A stretch of 64,000 nt of DNA, taken from Girardinichthys multiradiatus (taxonomy: Eukaryota > Chordata > Actinopteri > Cyprinodontiformes > Goodeidae). A program made the translations under genes and the position numbers. The notes below the pieces were generated by a model that did not search any database, was not told the origin of the DNA, and worked only from the letters and a program-made list of their open reading frames with translations. The stretch is from the NCBI RefSeq assembly GCF_021462225.1, contig NC_061804.1:44269975-44333974 (forward strand), in the 5' to 3' direction. The first letter of the stretch is position 1. The number at the start of each line of letters is the position of its first letter. Shown here piece after piece: positions 13,406-24,066 of the stretch.

Positions 13406-14530
13406 CACTGCTCAAAAAAATAAAGGGAACACTTAAACAACACAATATAACTCCAAGTAAATCAAACGTATGTGAAATTAAACTGTCGACTTAGGAAGCA
13501 ACACTCATTGACAATCAAACAAGCACTGCCAGAGCCCCGCAAAATGACCTCCAGCAGGTCACAAATGTGCATGTGTCTGCACAAACGGTTAGAAACTGAC
13601 TCCATGAGGATGGTATGAAGGCCCGACATCCACAAATGGGGGTTGTGCTCACAGCCCAACACCGTGCAGGACACTTGGCGTTTGCCAGAGAACACCAGGA
13701 TTGGCAAATTTGCCACTAGCGCCCTGTGCTCTTCACAGATGAAAGCAGGTTCACATTGAGCACATGTGACAGACGTGATAGAGTCTGGAGACACCGTGGA
13801 GAGCAATCTGCTGCCTGCAACATCCTTCAGCATGACCGGTTTGACAGTGGGTCAGTAATGGTGTGGGGTAGCATTTCTTTGGAGGGCCGCACGGCAGGTA
13901 CCGAGATGAGATCCTCAGACCCCTTGTGAGACCATATGCTGGTGCGGTTGGCCCTGGGTTCCTCCTAATGCAGGACAATGCTAGACCTCATGTGACTGGA
14001 GTGTGTCAGCAGTTCCTGCAAGATGAAGACATTGAAGCTATGGACTGGCCCGCCTGTTCCGCAGACCTGAATCTGATTGAGCACATCTGGGACATCATGT
14101 CTCACTCCATCCACCAACGTCATGTTGCACCACAGACTGTCCAGGAGCTGGTGGATGCTTTAGTCCAGGTCTGGGAGGAGATTCCTCAGGAGACCATCCG
14201 CCGTCTCATCAGGAGCATGCCAGGCATTATAGGGAGGCCATACAGGCACGTGGAGGCCACACGCAATACTGAGCCACATTTTGACTTGTTTTAAGGACAT
14301 TACGTTAAAGTTGGATCAGCCTGTAGTGTGTTTTTCCACTTTAATTTTGTGTGTGACTCCAAATCCAGGCCACTATTGGTTAATAAATTTGATTTCCATT
14401 GATGATTTTTGTGTGATTTTGTTGTCAGCACATTCAACTTTGTACAGAGCAAAGTATTCAATGAGAATATTTCATTCATTCAGATCTAGGATGTTTTATC
14501 TGAGTGTTCCTTTTATTTTTTTGAGCAGTG
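13406..14530 (+). mobile_element. Tc1/mariner (DD34E) element with both ends
   Basis: The termini are CACTGCTCAAAAAAATAAAG on the left and its near-exact complement on the right, with TA at 13404-13405 and 14531-14532. Total length is 1125 bp, shorter than typical autonomous copies (~1.4-1.6 kb). The N-terminal DNA-binding part of the transposase is largely deleted. Confidence 0.9.
13700..14294 (+). pseudogene. Tc1 transposase, N-terminally truncated, frameshifted
   Basis: This is the catalytic half of a DDE transposase. The first aspartate is in LFTDESRF (near 13730), followed by SGSVMVWGSIS (near 13850). The frame then shifts around 13900-13926 and continues with the second aspartate in LMQDNARPH and the glutamate in DLNLIEHIWD. 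The second aspartate and the glutamate are separated by 34 residues, the DD34E spacing of classical Tc1. The helix-turn-helix domain that would bind the inverted repeats is missing. Together with the frameshift, this makes the copy non-autonomous. Confidence 0.85.
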
Positions 14531-14532
14531 TA

Positions 14533-15204
14533 CATCCAATGATACAGTAGCCCCTGTTCATCTTCACAAAGTACTTTCCTGGGTTTTTTTAATTGATGAA
14601 TTATCTGGAAACCTTTGCAGTGTTTCCAACAGATGCAGATGCAGTTCTACAAGACAGTCTCGACTTAACCACATTAAAGTGAGCTTATTTGGCATCTTTA
14701 GGATAATATTAACATAGTAATTGGGACATTTTCCTAAAAGAAGAAACGCCATGCTGCATTCCTCCTTTAGTCAGGCCTCAGCTTTAGTGAGTGAAACAAA
14801 CCTTTCATTGGTGTGACCTGGCCGTGCTGTTTAGTTAAAGGCATTGATCACATTCTGTCCGCTGTCAAAGCTACACACTGTGTACGCAGCAATGTCTTGG
14901 ATTGTGAGTTAAGTTATTCAGTATAGTTTGTACTTGTGAGCATAGACTGAAAGAACTGTTAAGGTTTAACATTATTACTAATTATTACTGATAGTCATTA
15001 ATGCAGATCAGTAATATATTGTGTTCTGTAGTTTTCAGCAATGTTTCAGGTAGTGGTTCAATTTGGATTATTACTGGCCACCATTGCCAAACCCTACGTT
15101 ATGCTTTTTATACTGACACATAGTATGTATAATATAAACAGATACATAGTAAAGACATGAAAACAATGAAGCAAAAGTACATAGAATTATGTTGCAAAGA
15201 AAGC
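14533..15204. other. Unassigned spacer
   Basis: AT-rich; no coding frame or repeat termini recognised. Confidence 0.3.
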
Positions 15205-15332
15205 TCTTAATGAGCTTCATGAGGTAGTCACCTGAAATAGTTTTCTAACAGTGTTGAAGGAGTTCCCAGAGGTATGAATAAAAATAGCCACTGAAGGAGA
15301 AGGTGTGTCCAAAGTTTTGACTGGTGTTGTAG
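15205..15332 (-). mobile_element. Remnant of DD38E Tc1 (Intruder-type) element
   Basis: GCTTCATGAGGTAGTCACCT and the following GAAATAGTTTTCTAACAG match the transposase C-terminal/TIR region of the copy at 62199-63828. GAAGGTGTGTCCAAAGTTTT matches the outer inverted repeat of the same family. The middle is deleted, leaving ~130 bp. Confidence 0.6.
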
Positions 15333-15689
15333 GTGTCATGAAACTCAAGGGGCAACATTTAAAAATATGTTATGTAATAAAAATCAGCTTTTAGCTTTAC
15401 AAATATTTTTAGAATTTCAAATGTTTACTTAAGAAAACAATCAAATTTGTCAGGTCAGGTTTAGTTAAGCTGGATCTACAACATTTCCAAATTCCCCATT
15501 TCCAATGAAGCTGGGACGCTGTGTAAAACATATACTGCCTGGCCAAAAAAAAGTGGCCATCTGGATTTAACTAAGCAAATAGGTACGAGCCTCCCATTGG
15601 ATAATTACTGCAGGGGCGATTATGTTTCAGCTGGCAACAAGTTATTTGACCCCAACTAGTGCAATGAGTTGCTTCTCATTTCTTAAACA

Positions 15690-15950
15690 ACCATGTCAAA
15701 AGAAAAAAAAATCCCGTGATCGTGAAAAAGATGTCAGCTGTTTCAGAAGGGTAATTCATTGGCATGCATCAAGCAGAGAAAACATTTAAGGAGATGTTTC
15801 TTGCAGAAACTACCAAGATTTAAGAACTGTCCAAACGCATTATATAAAACTCAAAGGATAGAGGGGACCCATCATCTTCGAGAAGAAATGCGGCCAGTAA
15901 AAAATCCTGAATTATCGTGAAATCAAGTCAAAGAAAAACAACAGTAGAAC
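15690..15950 (+). pseudogene. N-terminal Tc1 transposase relic
   Basis: Conceptual translation gives the start of a Tc1-type DNA-binding domain: MSKEKK, then KKMSAVSEG, FIGMHQAEKTFKEMF and a second helix-turn-helix-like part. It is interrupted by several stops. The catalytic domain is replaced by LTR sequence. Identification rests on position behind the left inverted repeat and on residue pattern, so the exact family is uncertain. Confidence 0.5.
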
Positions 15951-15957
15951 TCCAGGC

Positions 15958-16852
15958 TCAGTTTTGTGTTCTGTGTTTGTGTGTTTTTAAAGTTAAGACA
16001 AACTTTATTCAAAGGGTGATTTTAAACATAGAAGATTGATCATAACATGTCGTCTGCGCTTATGCATGTTAACCCTTTTATTAACGGTATTTTATAGGTG
16101 AGTGTTTGATTCTGGTGCTAAGCTATCACCTTCTTTGGTTAGCTTCAACTGCTAACAGCTAAGAACACGTGCTTGCCTGCTAAAGAATATTTACCCAGAA
16201 AGGTTGTTAGTTTTCAATCCAGTACATAATAGTTCCCTAAACATTATTTTACTAAATTTGATAACTAAGTAAACACCATTAAGCCCCATTTCTCCAGAAA
16301 GATTTGGCTCTTTTCCAATGAATGTGAATGGTTGTCTAAAGGTATGCTGAGTATTGCCTAAGTTAGTTCCAAAACAAACTTAACTTCACTTCCAGATTCT
16401 TCAAGATAATCCTTGGCTCTCAATCATAAATAACTTTGCATGGTAATGTTGCATCACTCTTTCGGTCATGGGTTTCAACCATCTTTAATCAACTTGTTTA
16501 TATTGTACATAGCCCATTAGTCTTCCCTATTCCTATTCTTTAATTCTGCTTGGTAGTTACTTGGATTATTTAAGCATGGTGAAGAGTTTGTCGATTGAAA
16601 TATGTTTGACTTTGAGTTGTCTTATTTTTGTTAATAAATTCTTGTATTTTAAGAAATTGTGTGAATTCATTCCATGTGTGTGCAGAGTTTTGCTGTTCAG
16701 TAATGTCAGAGCTTGGCTCACCCTTTTCAATTTTGTCCTAATACCACCGCCTTACTGGGCTAGTATTCACAGGACAACCCTTAACAGACCGAAATATTAT
16801 TTGATAAAATATTAAAGTATTAACATTAAATAATATATTCAGATTCATAATC
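15958..16852 (+). mobile_element. Family-A LTR fragment, 5'-truncated
   Basis: From TCAGTTTTGTGTTCT onward it is collinear with 10354-11386 of the complete LTR, including TCTGGTGCTAAGCTATCA and CCGAAATATTATTTGATAAA. It ends at CAGATTCATAATC, just short of the CAACA terminus, and contains a ~100-200 bp internal deletion near 16317. I see no target duplication. Confidence 0.8.
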
Positions 16853-16916
16853 AAAAGTGTGTGACCTTTTTTTTTTTTTTTTGGTCACGACTTTTTTTTA
16901 GGCCAGGCAGTGCATA

Positions 16917-17312
16917 ACACTGGTTAGATAAGAGGTTAGATAAGTGAGTTATAATCTAATGTAAAGCACAGCTCAGCATAATGTTTACATTATTAGATGG
17001 AGGTGGGCCCAAGGCTGGGCTTTTGAGTATCCACTCCTTTTGTTCTCCTCTCAGTCGGTCTGTTACCACATCTCTCTGTCACTTTTTTCTTTCTGTCACA
17101 CACAAACACGTATGCACACACACACAAATATTTCTTAACACAACCCTCTATCTTTCACCTCCAGCACATTCTTAATTTTCTGTCTTTTCTCTGCTATATC
17201 TCTTCTTTTGGATTTTACATCCGGCAACCCCAAGTACCAACTATGATTTCACTTGGGGCTATCTGTTTCAATGTTGACATACGATGTCCAACTACACACG
17301 CACAATTATGGG
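16917..17312. other. Unassigned spacer, pyrimidine-rich
   Basis: Contains CTCT/CACA-rich stretches near 17035-17165; no gene seen. It may be the leader of the LINE fragment that follows. Confidence 0.3.
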
Positions 17313-17385
17313 CAAACCAAGGTTTGTCACATGAAATGTGAATGTAGCTGGCACCAGAGAGAAAAAGTTAAAGATTTTTAACCAG
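17313..17385 (+). pseudogene. Possible L1/Tx1-type LINE ORF2 endonuclease start
   Basis: The 24-codon stretch MGKPRFVT*NVNVAGTREKK, followed by LKIFNQL, resembles the first strand of the apurinic-type endonuclease of L1-group LINEs (consensus FVTWNVNG...KR-KIF). The expected tryptophan codon is a stop. Homology appears to end at about 17385, and the downstream 480-base open frame does not continue the endonuclease. Short match, so treat it as tentative. Confidence 0.35.
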
Positions 17386-18740
17386 CTTACCTGCGCAGGG
17401 GTTGCTGGCAGGTTGTGCTCAGCCCGGTGCGACTGGTTGGCTGAATGCGGGTACCCGGCAGTTGCATGTTTACTTTATTTTTTAGTCTGGACTGGTGCTG
17501 GGGTGGTCTGCCTGGCAGGCACTGTTGTTGTGTGTCTTTACGTTGGGGGTGTGCTTGTGAGAGTTTTTATGTGTACGCATGAGGTGGTTCCTAGTAGTGG
17601 TCCTCCTGGGGGTTCCCGTGCTCTGGGAGGCCTTTGGATGTCTGTAGCTCAGATGTCATCCGTGTCTGTCGTCAGTCCAGGGGGGCAGGTCTGTGGCCCC
17701 TTAAACTTGTTATTGCATTTTTTTATGGAGAAACCTTGTATATACAAGCACGCTCACACTTACACCTACAGATGTTTGGATTCAGGTGTTAACAGATACG
17801 CAGATGTTCTATATTGAGCTACGTTGCCAACAAATACATTTTGCATTCATTAGTACTGTGCACTTTTTGGTAGCAATGCTGTTTCTGCAGGTGTAGAGCA
17901 ATCTTCTAGGGTCTTCATCCTATTTTCTCTCTATTATTTTCTCCTCTCCATTTTTGCTTTTCGCCCCACCTCTCTCTCTTTCTTGCTTCTTTTTTCTTCC
18001 CTTTTGTTTCCATCTCTGTATCCATTGCAATTGAAATAATACCCATTTTCTAATAAAGTTTTGTTTATATATATCAAGTGGAGCATTAAAGCGTTAGCCG
18101 TAATGCTCCACTTGGTAAAGTAAATCTGTTGGGCTTCTTCTTGACACTCAGACAACAATTCTGAGTGCTACTCTGCTGGACAGGACATGTTAAAAAAAAA
18201 TTTTTAACAAATATTAAATCGGAGGAATAAAAAAAATATTTTTAATATAGAAACTTGGGCTTAATGAAAAGCCCACATTTCAAATAATTGTTGTGTTTCT
18301 TGAGCAGATACTGGGCATGCATGGAAGAATGCTGCTGTGTCATTGTTGCAAAATATTTGTGTTTCTGTGTATGAGATTTATTTCTCCTGATATATAGGAA
18401 TTCCCCTTCAGTAAGACACTACACAAAATATGCTGTATGCCAAAAGCTGATAAACCAGAAGCAGAGTTACTACTCAGTTTAACTGTATAAAGAAGAAATT
18501 ATTACCAAAGCAATTGCTCGGATGCTGAACTTTATCATTTGCATTGACAGCAAGGGATGAGTAACTTGCTTGCTTTGTAAAACAGTTGTTATTACATTAA
18601 GTGTGCTTTCTGTCTTGACAATATTTTCTATTTCATCTCAAATTAATACTGCTTTATTTATTGATTGCTTAACCAATTTCTTTGCAATTACCTTTTAACC
18701 TAAAACCCTAGCTTGTAATGTCATTTAATGAAATCCGTCT
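17386..18740. other. Unassigned region with one perfect hairpin
   Basis: A 159-codon frame spans 17338-17817, but it has cysteine/valine-rich, low-information composition and no domain. I do not call it a gene. A 14-bp perfect inverted repeat lies at 18075-18114. Confidence 0.3.
18075..18114. repeat. Perfect 14-bp inverted repeat with 12-nt loop
   Basis: CAAGTGGAGCATTA (18075-18088) pairs exactly with TAATGCTCCACTTG (18101-18114). Surrounding DNA is AT-rich. It could be the core of a small palindromic transposon. Confidence 0.8.
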
Positions 18741-18744
18741 TTCT

Positions 18745-18969
18745 GGGTGGAGTTTGCATGTTCTCCCCATGCATGCGTGAGTTCTCACCGGGTACTCTGG
18801 CTTCCTCCCACAGTCCAAAAACATGACTGTTAGGTTAATTGGTCTCTCTAAATTAGGTGTGAATGAGTGTGTGTGTGGTTGTTTGTCGTTTGTGTCTGTG
18901 TTGCCCTGCGATGGACTGGCAACCTGTCCAGGGTGTACCCCGCCTCCCGCCCATAGACTGCTGGAGATA
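18745..18969 (+). mobile_element. RTE-clade LINE 3' tail, left part of a split copy
   Basis: It contains the tail signatures TGGAGTTTGCATGTTCTCCC, CTTCCTCCCACAGTCC and GCGATGGACTGGCAACCTGT, and stops after CTGCTGGAGATA. The missing end, GGCCCACTATGGAAGAAGCG plus a GACT-repeat tail, is found at 20867-20930. A 1.9-kb insertion therefore separates the two halves, with about 8 target bases lost. Confidence 0.8.
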
Positions 18970-19177
18970 AGTCAAGTGAAGTTTATTTATATAGCGCTGT
19001 ACATGAGGAAAAACATTACAATGATACAAAAAAATCAAACAGAAAAACAAATCAAATTACATTAATAATCCTTGGGAGTTTACTAGTAAGAGCTGGTTCT
19101 AATCCAATCTTTCTGATAGAGGTAATTAGATCATTAAGTCCTCTGTGGTAAGGAATTCATCCTGTGCTAGAAGAAAG

Positions 19178-19323
19178 GTCCAAACTTTCAAATACTAATA
19201 ATGTTTGGCTTTCACTGGTATGAAATAGTTGTAATACAATCCTTCTAAGAAATCTAAAAATCTATGGTCATTGGTGTAAAAACAGCTTTAGTCCAAATTT
19301 TCAAATACTAATAATATTTGGCT
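19178..19323. repeat. 113-bp direct duplication
   Basis: The motif GTCCAAA-TTTCAAATACTAATAAT-TTTGGCTTT begins at 19178 and again at 19291. The second unit is interrupted by a LINE end and resumes after 19797 with AAATCTGAAAATCTATG, which matches AAATCTAAAAATCTATG near 19250. Confidence 0.7.
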
Positions 19324-19331
19324 TTTGTTGG

Positions 19332-19797
19332 TAATCCTTTGAGACTCTCCCCTCTGGCAGGAGGCTGCGGTCCATCCGGACCAAAACCTCACACCACAAG
19401 AACAGTTTTTTCCCATCTGCCACCAGCCTGGTTAACAAAGCCCGGAAACCACCTTGACATTCTCCCTTTCCCCCACACCCCCCCTTTTTTGCTGACAGGA
19501 CACTTGTAACCTGTAACTCTATGCGTTACATTAACGCTCAGCTTGGACTCCTGCTTTACTTGCACTGCCATACTTGCACAATGATCACCTGCACTGTTGT
19601 ATTGCTCTTGCATCCTATACTGCTCTACATTTACTCTCACTTACTTAAAACTGTGCACATATATTTATATTATATTGTAGATATGTTTATACTGTTTAAT
19701 TTGTACTGTATTGCACCGACTACGCCAAAACAAATTTCTTGTATGTCCAAAAACGTACTTGGCAATAAAGCTATTCTGATTCTGATTCTGATTCTGA
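19332..19797 (+). mobile_element. LINE 3' end with (ATTCTG)n tail
   Basis: In one frame, 19360-19450 encodes RRLRSIRTKTSHHKNSFFPS then ATSLVNKAR, the C-terminal block typical of CR1/Rex1-group LINE proteins. About 330 bp of untranslated sequence follow, with AATAAAG shortly before a GATTCTGATTCTGATTCTGA tail. It is severely 5'-truncated and nested in the second unit of a 113-bp duplication. Confidence 0.75.
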
Positions 19798-20334
19798 GAA
19801 ATCTGAAAATCTATGAAAAGTGATGAAATCACATATTTAGGTAAAGTAAGATAGGAGGAAAATAACATATTGCAGACTGTATTCTTAGCAGAATACAGTC
19901 TAAAGCAGTACAAAAAACCTCAGCAGGGGTAAGCAACACACACATAAGTAAAGAATTAGCAAGGGTACGGTGGAATCTTGATGGTGCGAATATATAAGTC
20001 TAAGTGTGTCGGCCGCATAGTCCTATCAGCACACAGCTTGTAGGGGAGTGCTGGGGAAGAGCTTTGTGTTTGTATAACATCCAGAAGATATTTTGTCGAT
20101 AGCCAGTTAGCAGAAGTTGCCAAGGCCACATTGGGGCGCCAGATTTAGAAAAACAATAAATGTTGAGGTTCAGGCAGTTGTGTTTCGCACTACCTTAAGA
20201 GTTTCACTGGTATGTCTCAATTGCGAATCCAAATAGCCAAATTTCTGGTACTTTCTGCAGATCTCGAGTGTACAACTTCTCCAAGATTATGTCCTTTAAC
20301 CTCTGAGTCCAACCGCTGCCAGGCTGCGATTCTG

Positions 20335-20714
20335 TTAAAGAATCGTGTCCAGCTTGCGATTCTGCTCTCTTAACATTTCAGTCTGAGTGTTGATCGCTCT
20401 ACAGACTCCATCCAAAATCGCAAGCAGCTTTGAATGCTTTGAACAGCCGCCCAAGTTTTGCGAATCACTCGATAAGGCAGCTAACCACCAACTCCAAAAA
20501 GCAGAAATCCTGTCATCAAAAGTCCAAAAAAGTACACATCTTCTACGTTCTCGACTGACATCGTAGTCAGGCACACAATCTTTCGCTGCTGCCAAGAATC
20601 CATTGTGTATCCAGAGAAGAACGTCCTGTCTGGACAGGAGGGTTCTCCTTTACCCTGTCTTCCCGTCAAAAAAAGTTGATCACTTACATTGAGAGTCCAG
20701 CTGACCAAATCCAT
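20335..20714 (-). pseudogene. Small membrane / coiled-coil protein relic
   Basis: From ATG at 20714 the frame reads MDLVSWTLNVSDQLF, a GRQGKGEPSCPDRTFF block, ENVEDVYFF and the hydrophobic segment GLLMTGFLLFGVGG, then a stop at 20481-20483. In another frame the sequence continues with SKHSKLLAILDGVCRAI then TQTEMLREQNRKLDTIL, a coiled-coil-like stretch ending at 20335. One frameshift would link the two parts into a protein of roughly 125 residues: short N-terminal region, one transmembrane helix, coiled coil. I do not recognise an enzyme domain. It lies near the 5' side of the minus-strand retroelement, so it may be that element's accessory ORF. Function unknown. Confidence 0.4.
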
Positions 20715-20866
20715 AATTTTCAAGTTTGGAGGAAATGCAAATCGAGGCTCTGAGAAAAACACAGACAAAAAGCAGAAGCAAGGATAAGCAGGGAGGGGGG
20801 GTGAGAAAACACGTGTGTCCTCCACTGAGAGCAAGAGAAAAAAATATATATATATATAGACACTAT

Positions 20867-20930
20867 CTTCCCCATGGCCCACTATGGAAGAAGCGATAGA
20901 AAATGACTGACTGACTGAGTGACTGACTTG
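20867..20930 (+). mobile_element. RTE-clade LINE 3' tail, right part of the split copy
   Basis: CCCACTATGGAAGAAGCGAT, AGAAAATGACTGACTGACTG and a short GACT-repeat terminus continue the tail that is interrupted at 18969. Confidence 0.8.
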
Positions 20931-21335
20931 CAATCCTACCCAACTGTTTCCAGGTTTAGGAGCCAAACTGGAGCTTAACTTTTGTTTCGTAACTGGACTA
21001 AATGTCACTTCTGTTGTGGAATTAGGGAAAAGGGCAGCTGTAATGCTTCTGGGAGAGGGGAGTTCCAGTCAAGTTCAAAATTGCATAAATGCAGTGATTC
21101 TCAACCGGGTGTACGTGGAAACATTTAATATTTTATTTCCAAGATGAGGGGTAAACATCATCAGTTAGTAGGGATAATTCTTGGATGTGTGTTGCTTTAT
21201 TAGGACCCAGGTGTAAAATCCACCAAACTTTTATCAACCAAAAGAGCACAAAAGGCACAATAAAACAACTACAGGTGGGGAAGACTAGAGCAGGGATATC
21301 ATAGTTGTTCACATGGACGACGCTCCGCTACCGGG
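20931..21335. other. Unassigned spacer
   Basis: CAGTGATTCTCAACCGGGTG at 21092 resembles a hAT terminus, but no matching partner with an 8-bp duplication was found. No gene. Confidence 0.3.
21332..21335. repeat. Left target-site duplication CGGG of LTR-B
   Basis: Matches CGGG at 24116-24119, immediately outside the terminal ACA. Confidence 0.6.
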
Positions 21336-21413
21336 TGTTGGGGCCATCCATTTTGGTCGCACATTTTGACATGCGCAGCTCAACAGACGTCGCAGCTCTG
21401 ACGTTACTGGGAG

Positions 21414-21419
21414 TATAAA
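21414..21419 (+). promoter_or_regulatory. TATA box of LTR-B
   Basis: TATAAA sits 78 bases inside the LTR, after a GC-rich stretch with CGTCGCAGCTCTGACGT. The reverse-oriented copy carries a corresponding TTTATAATCCC stretch near 41740. Confidence 0.5.
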
Positions 21420-22721
21420 CAGGCTGAGATGCAGAGTTTCGGGGCCATTTGTCACAGGACAGCGCATAGGAGGTGCATATCTGGAGAAACAAAGCTCGCA
21501 GGCGAACTTTTGCTCTACAAGGCCATTCCCGGAAGAGCTTGAAAGCTAGAAATCTGTCTCATACGAGAAGATCAGAGGATTTATTTGCCAATCAAAGACC
21601 ACGCCGACACCCAGCGCGGGTGAAAACCTACAGAGGTTCTATTTTCCAAGGAGATGAGTTTTCCTCCTTGCGTATGCAGTCGACTAACAGTTCTTCGTCT
21701 TTTCCCCTCCTGGACGGACGAGAAGTTACCGTTTTGTTTTCATAATTTGATCATGAACGCGTGATCCCCGCCTCTCCTCCTTTGTCGTCAGACCTGATCC
21801 ATCAACCGGTGGAGAGAAGAAATCAAGCTCAAAGTAATTTTGTTCTTTTTATATTAAACTGGATAGGTGCATTTAGAGGTCTGGGCAGGATGAGGCATAG
21901 TGAAGGTGATTTATAATCACCAGTAGTTAATCTAAGGTATTAACTTGTTGCATGCAATACTGATGGAAGTATTTTATACTGAGCTGTGTTTTGATTTGTC
22001 CGGCTGATCTCGAATCAGCCAGGAGTTTGAAGTCAGACTTTTAAAGTTTTTCATTCAAAGCAACAGCGGTCTGTACCTCATGGTCTGACCCCTCCTTGTT
22101 CCAGTTTTATTGCTGGAGTTTTTCCACTGAGTTCCCGCCTCAGAGTTTATGACTCTTATTTAAAGATTTGGGGCTTTCAGCTGGTTGTGGCTAAAGGGGC
22201 GTGGCCCCACCGGTTCATCAGCTGATCGTTGCAAGCTTGACATCAGAACACCTGGAGGATTTCTCTTCCATTTAACCCAAATTACACATTTTGTCCATAA
22301 AACTGCTGGTTTGATCTTCATAGACACTAAATGCATGTATATTTTTCTTCTATTATTATTGTTAGGTAGTCATTTTTATTCCCTTTGTGTAGAACAGTGC
22401 TTGTTAGTTAGGTGAAGGTTTTTGGACCAGAAAAATGGTATATCAGGATTATTTGGCTTCAATAAATCTTCATATATATAATTAAGAGAAGCATTTGTGT
22501 TTATTTCGTGCAAGAGTAATTTATCTGTCAAAACAAGGTCAAAGATCCCCAGCTTGGGTGAAGCGGTTGAATAAACAGTGACAGTTTGTGGTTTTGGTTA
22601 ATAATTAATCATTATTAAAGAGCTTTGAGCCCATAATCACAAACCCAGAGGACATCTCTGATTTCTATTCGTAAGTGATGATTTTTGGTTAAGAAATTAA
22701 TATTTTCCAAATTATGATTTT

Positions 22722-24066
22722 AATGGTGAGTTGGATCCTCTGGGGGTGGAGAACGCCGGACAGACTTGGCAGGCCCAAGCGCATAGTGAGGGTCTGCTGG
22801 GAACGTCTGGTGGACCCCTTGGCCAGGGATGTATTCAACTCTCACCTCCGGGAGAGCTTTGACCAGATGCCGAGGGATGTTGGAGACATAGAGTCCGAGT
22901 GGACCATGATCTCCGCATCTATCGTCGATGCTGCTGCCCGTAGCTGCGGCCGTAAGGTCTGTCTATTTTGTGGACCTGGAGAAAGCATTCGACTGTGTCC
23001 CTCATGATGCCCTGTGGAGGGTGCTCCAAGAGTATGGAATCGGGGGCCCTTTACTAGGGGCCATCCGATCTCTATACAAGCGGAGCAGGAGTTTGGTTCA
23101 TATTGCCGGCACTAAGTCGGACCTGTTCCCGGTGCATGTTGGACTCCGGCAGGGCTGCCCTTTGTCACCGGTCCTGTTCATAACTTTTATGGACAGGATT
23201 TCTAGGCGCAGCCAAGGGCCGGAGGGGGTCTGGTTTGGGGACCAGAGGATTTCGTATCTTCTTTTTGCAGATGACGTGGTCCTGCTGGCCCCATCTAGCC
23301 AAGATCTACAGCATGCACTGGGGCGGTTCGCAGCCGAGTGTGAAGCGGCTGGGATGAAGATCAGCTCCTCCAAGTCCGAGGCCATGGTTCTCAACCAGAA
23401 AAGGCTGGCTTGTCCTCTTCAGGTTGGAGGGGAGTTCCTGCCTCAAGTGGAGGAGTTTAAGTATCTCGGGGTTTTGTTCACGAGTGAGGGAAGAATGGAG
23501 CGGGAGATCGACAGACGGATCGGTGCGGCTGCCACAGTAATGGGGGTGCTGTTCCGGTCCGTTGTGGTGAAGAGAGAGCTGAGCCGAAAAGCGAAGCTCT
23601 CGATTTACCGGTCGGTCTACGTTCCTACCCTCACCTATGGCCATGAACTTTGGGTCATGACCGAAAGAACGAGATCCCGGATACAAGCGGCGGAAATGAG
23701 CTTCCTCCGTAGGGTGGCCGGGCACTCCCTTAGAGATAGGGTGAGGCGCCCGGCCATCTGGGAGGGGCTCGGAGTAGAGCCGCTACTCCTCCACATCGAG
23801 AGGAGCCAGTTGAGGTGGCTCGGGCATCTATACCGGATGCCTCCTGGACGCCTTCCTCAGGAGGTGTTCCAGGCATGTCCCACCGGAAGGAGACCCAGGG
23901 CCCAGGACACGCTGGAGGGACTATGTCTCTCAGCTGGCCTGGGAACGCCTTGGGCTCCCCCCGGAGGAGCTGGAGGAGGTGTCTGGGGAGAGGGACGTCT
24001 GGGCGTCTCTGCTGAGTCTGCTGCCCCCGCGACCCGGTCCCGGATAAAGCGGAAGACGACGAGACG
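22722..24066 (+). mobile_element. RTE-clade LINE, internally deleted, nested in LTR-B
   Basis: The element is bounded by ATTATGATTTT (22711-22721) and ATTATAATTTT (24067-24077), a probable 11-bp target duplication with one mismatch. It contains reverse transcriptase sequence and ends in a GAAGACGACGAGACG tail in place of a GATG-type repeat. A large internal deletion joins the linker region directly to the reverse transcriptase at about 22955. Confidence 0.85.
22728..24054 (+). pseudogene. RTE-type LINE reverse transcriptase
   Basis: The first part (22728-22955) encodes a linker segment (LGRPKRIVRVCWERLVDPLA). After the deletion junction the frame changes, and palm motifs follow: VYFVDLEKAFDCVPHDAL (motif A), GLRQGCPLSPVLF, the catalytic LLFADDVVLLA (near 23264), KYLGVLF, and the C-terminal LRWLGHLYRMP region. 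A further frameshift near 23905 moves the native end (YVSQLAWERLG...LLPPRPGPG) into another frame. The protein would copy its RNA at a nicked target. Endonuclease and part of the N-terminus are absent, so it is defective, although the reverse-transcriptase core is open for ~325 codons. Confidence 0.85.

Larger units (their letters stand above)
15535..16914 (+). mobile_element. Tc1/mariner element split by an LTR-A fragment
   Basis: The left end is CTGCCTGGCCAAAAAAAA after TA at 15533-15534. The right end is TTTAGGCCAGGCAG followed by GCATA. Only the first ~420 bp and the last ~60 bp belong to the transposon. The interior (15958-16852) is family-A LTR sequence in place of most of the transposase. 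Confidence 0.75.
18970..20866 (-). mobile_element. Retroelement inserted in RTE tail, minus orientation
   Basis: The left edge, AGTCAAGTGAAGTTTATTTA then TATAGCGCTGTA, is the reverse complement of a 3' terminus common in fish retroelements. The 5' part of the element should therefore be at the right, where a small protein-coding relic is found (20335-20714). A plus-strand LINE end (about 19332-19797) is nested within it. The element lies between two halves of one RTE tail, which defines its limits. I could not place it in a named family. Confidence 0.55.

Noticed and set aside
16861..16890. GTGACC, 17 T, GGTCAC as a terminator-like hairpin
   Set aside because: Only a 6-bp stem around a homopolymer, at a Tc1 end; bacterial-style termination does not apply here.
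17338..17817. 159-codon open frame on the plus strand
   Set aside because: Composition is cysteine/valine/glycine-rich with no domain. Only the first ~16 codons resemble a LINE endonuclease, and the remainder does not continue the fold.
20715..21008. N-terminal extension of the membrane-protein frame
   Set aside because: The upstream part crosses the RTE tail and an AT microsatellite, so it cannot belong to the same protein; the ATG at 20714 is the sensible start.
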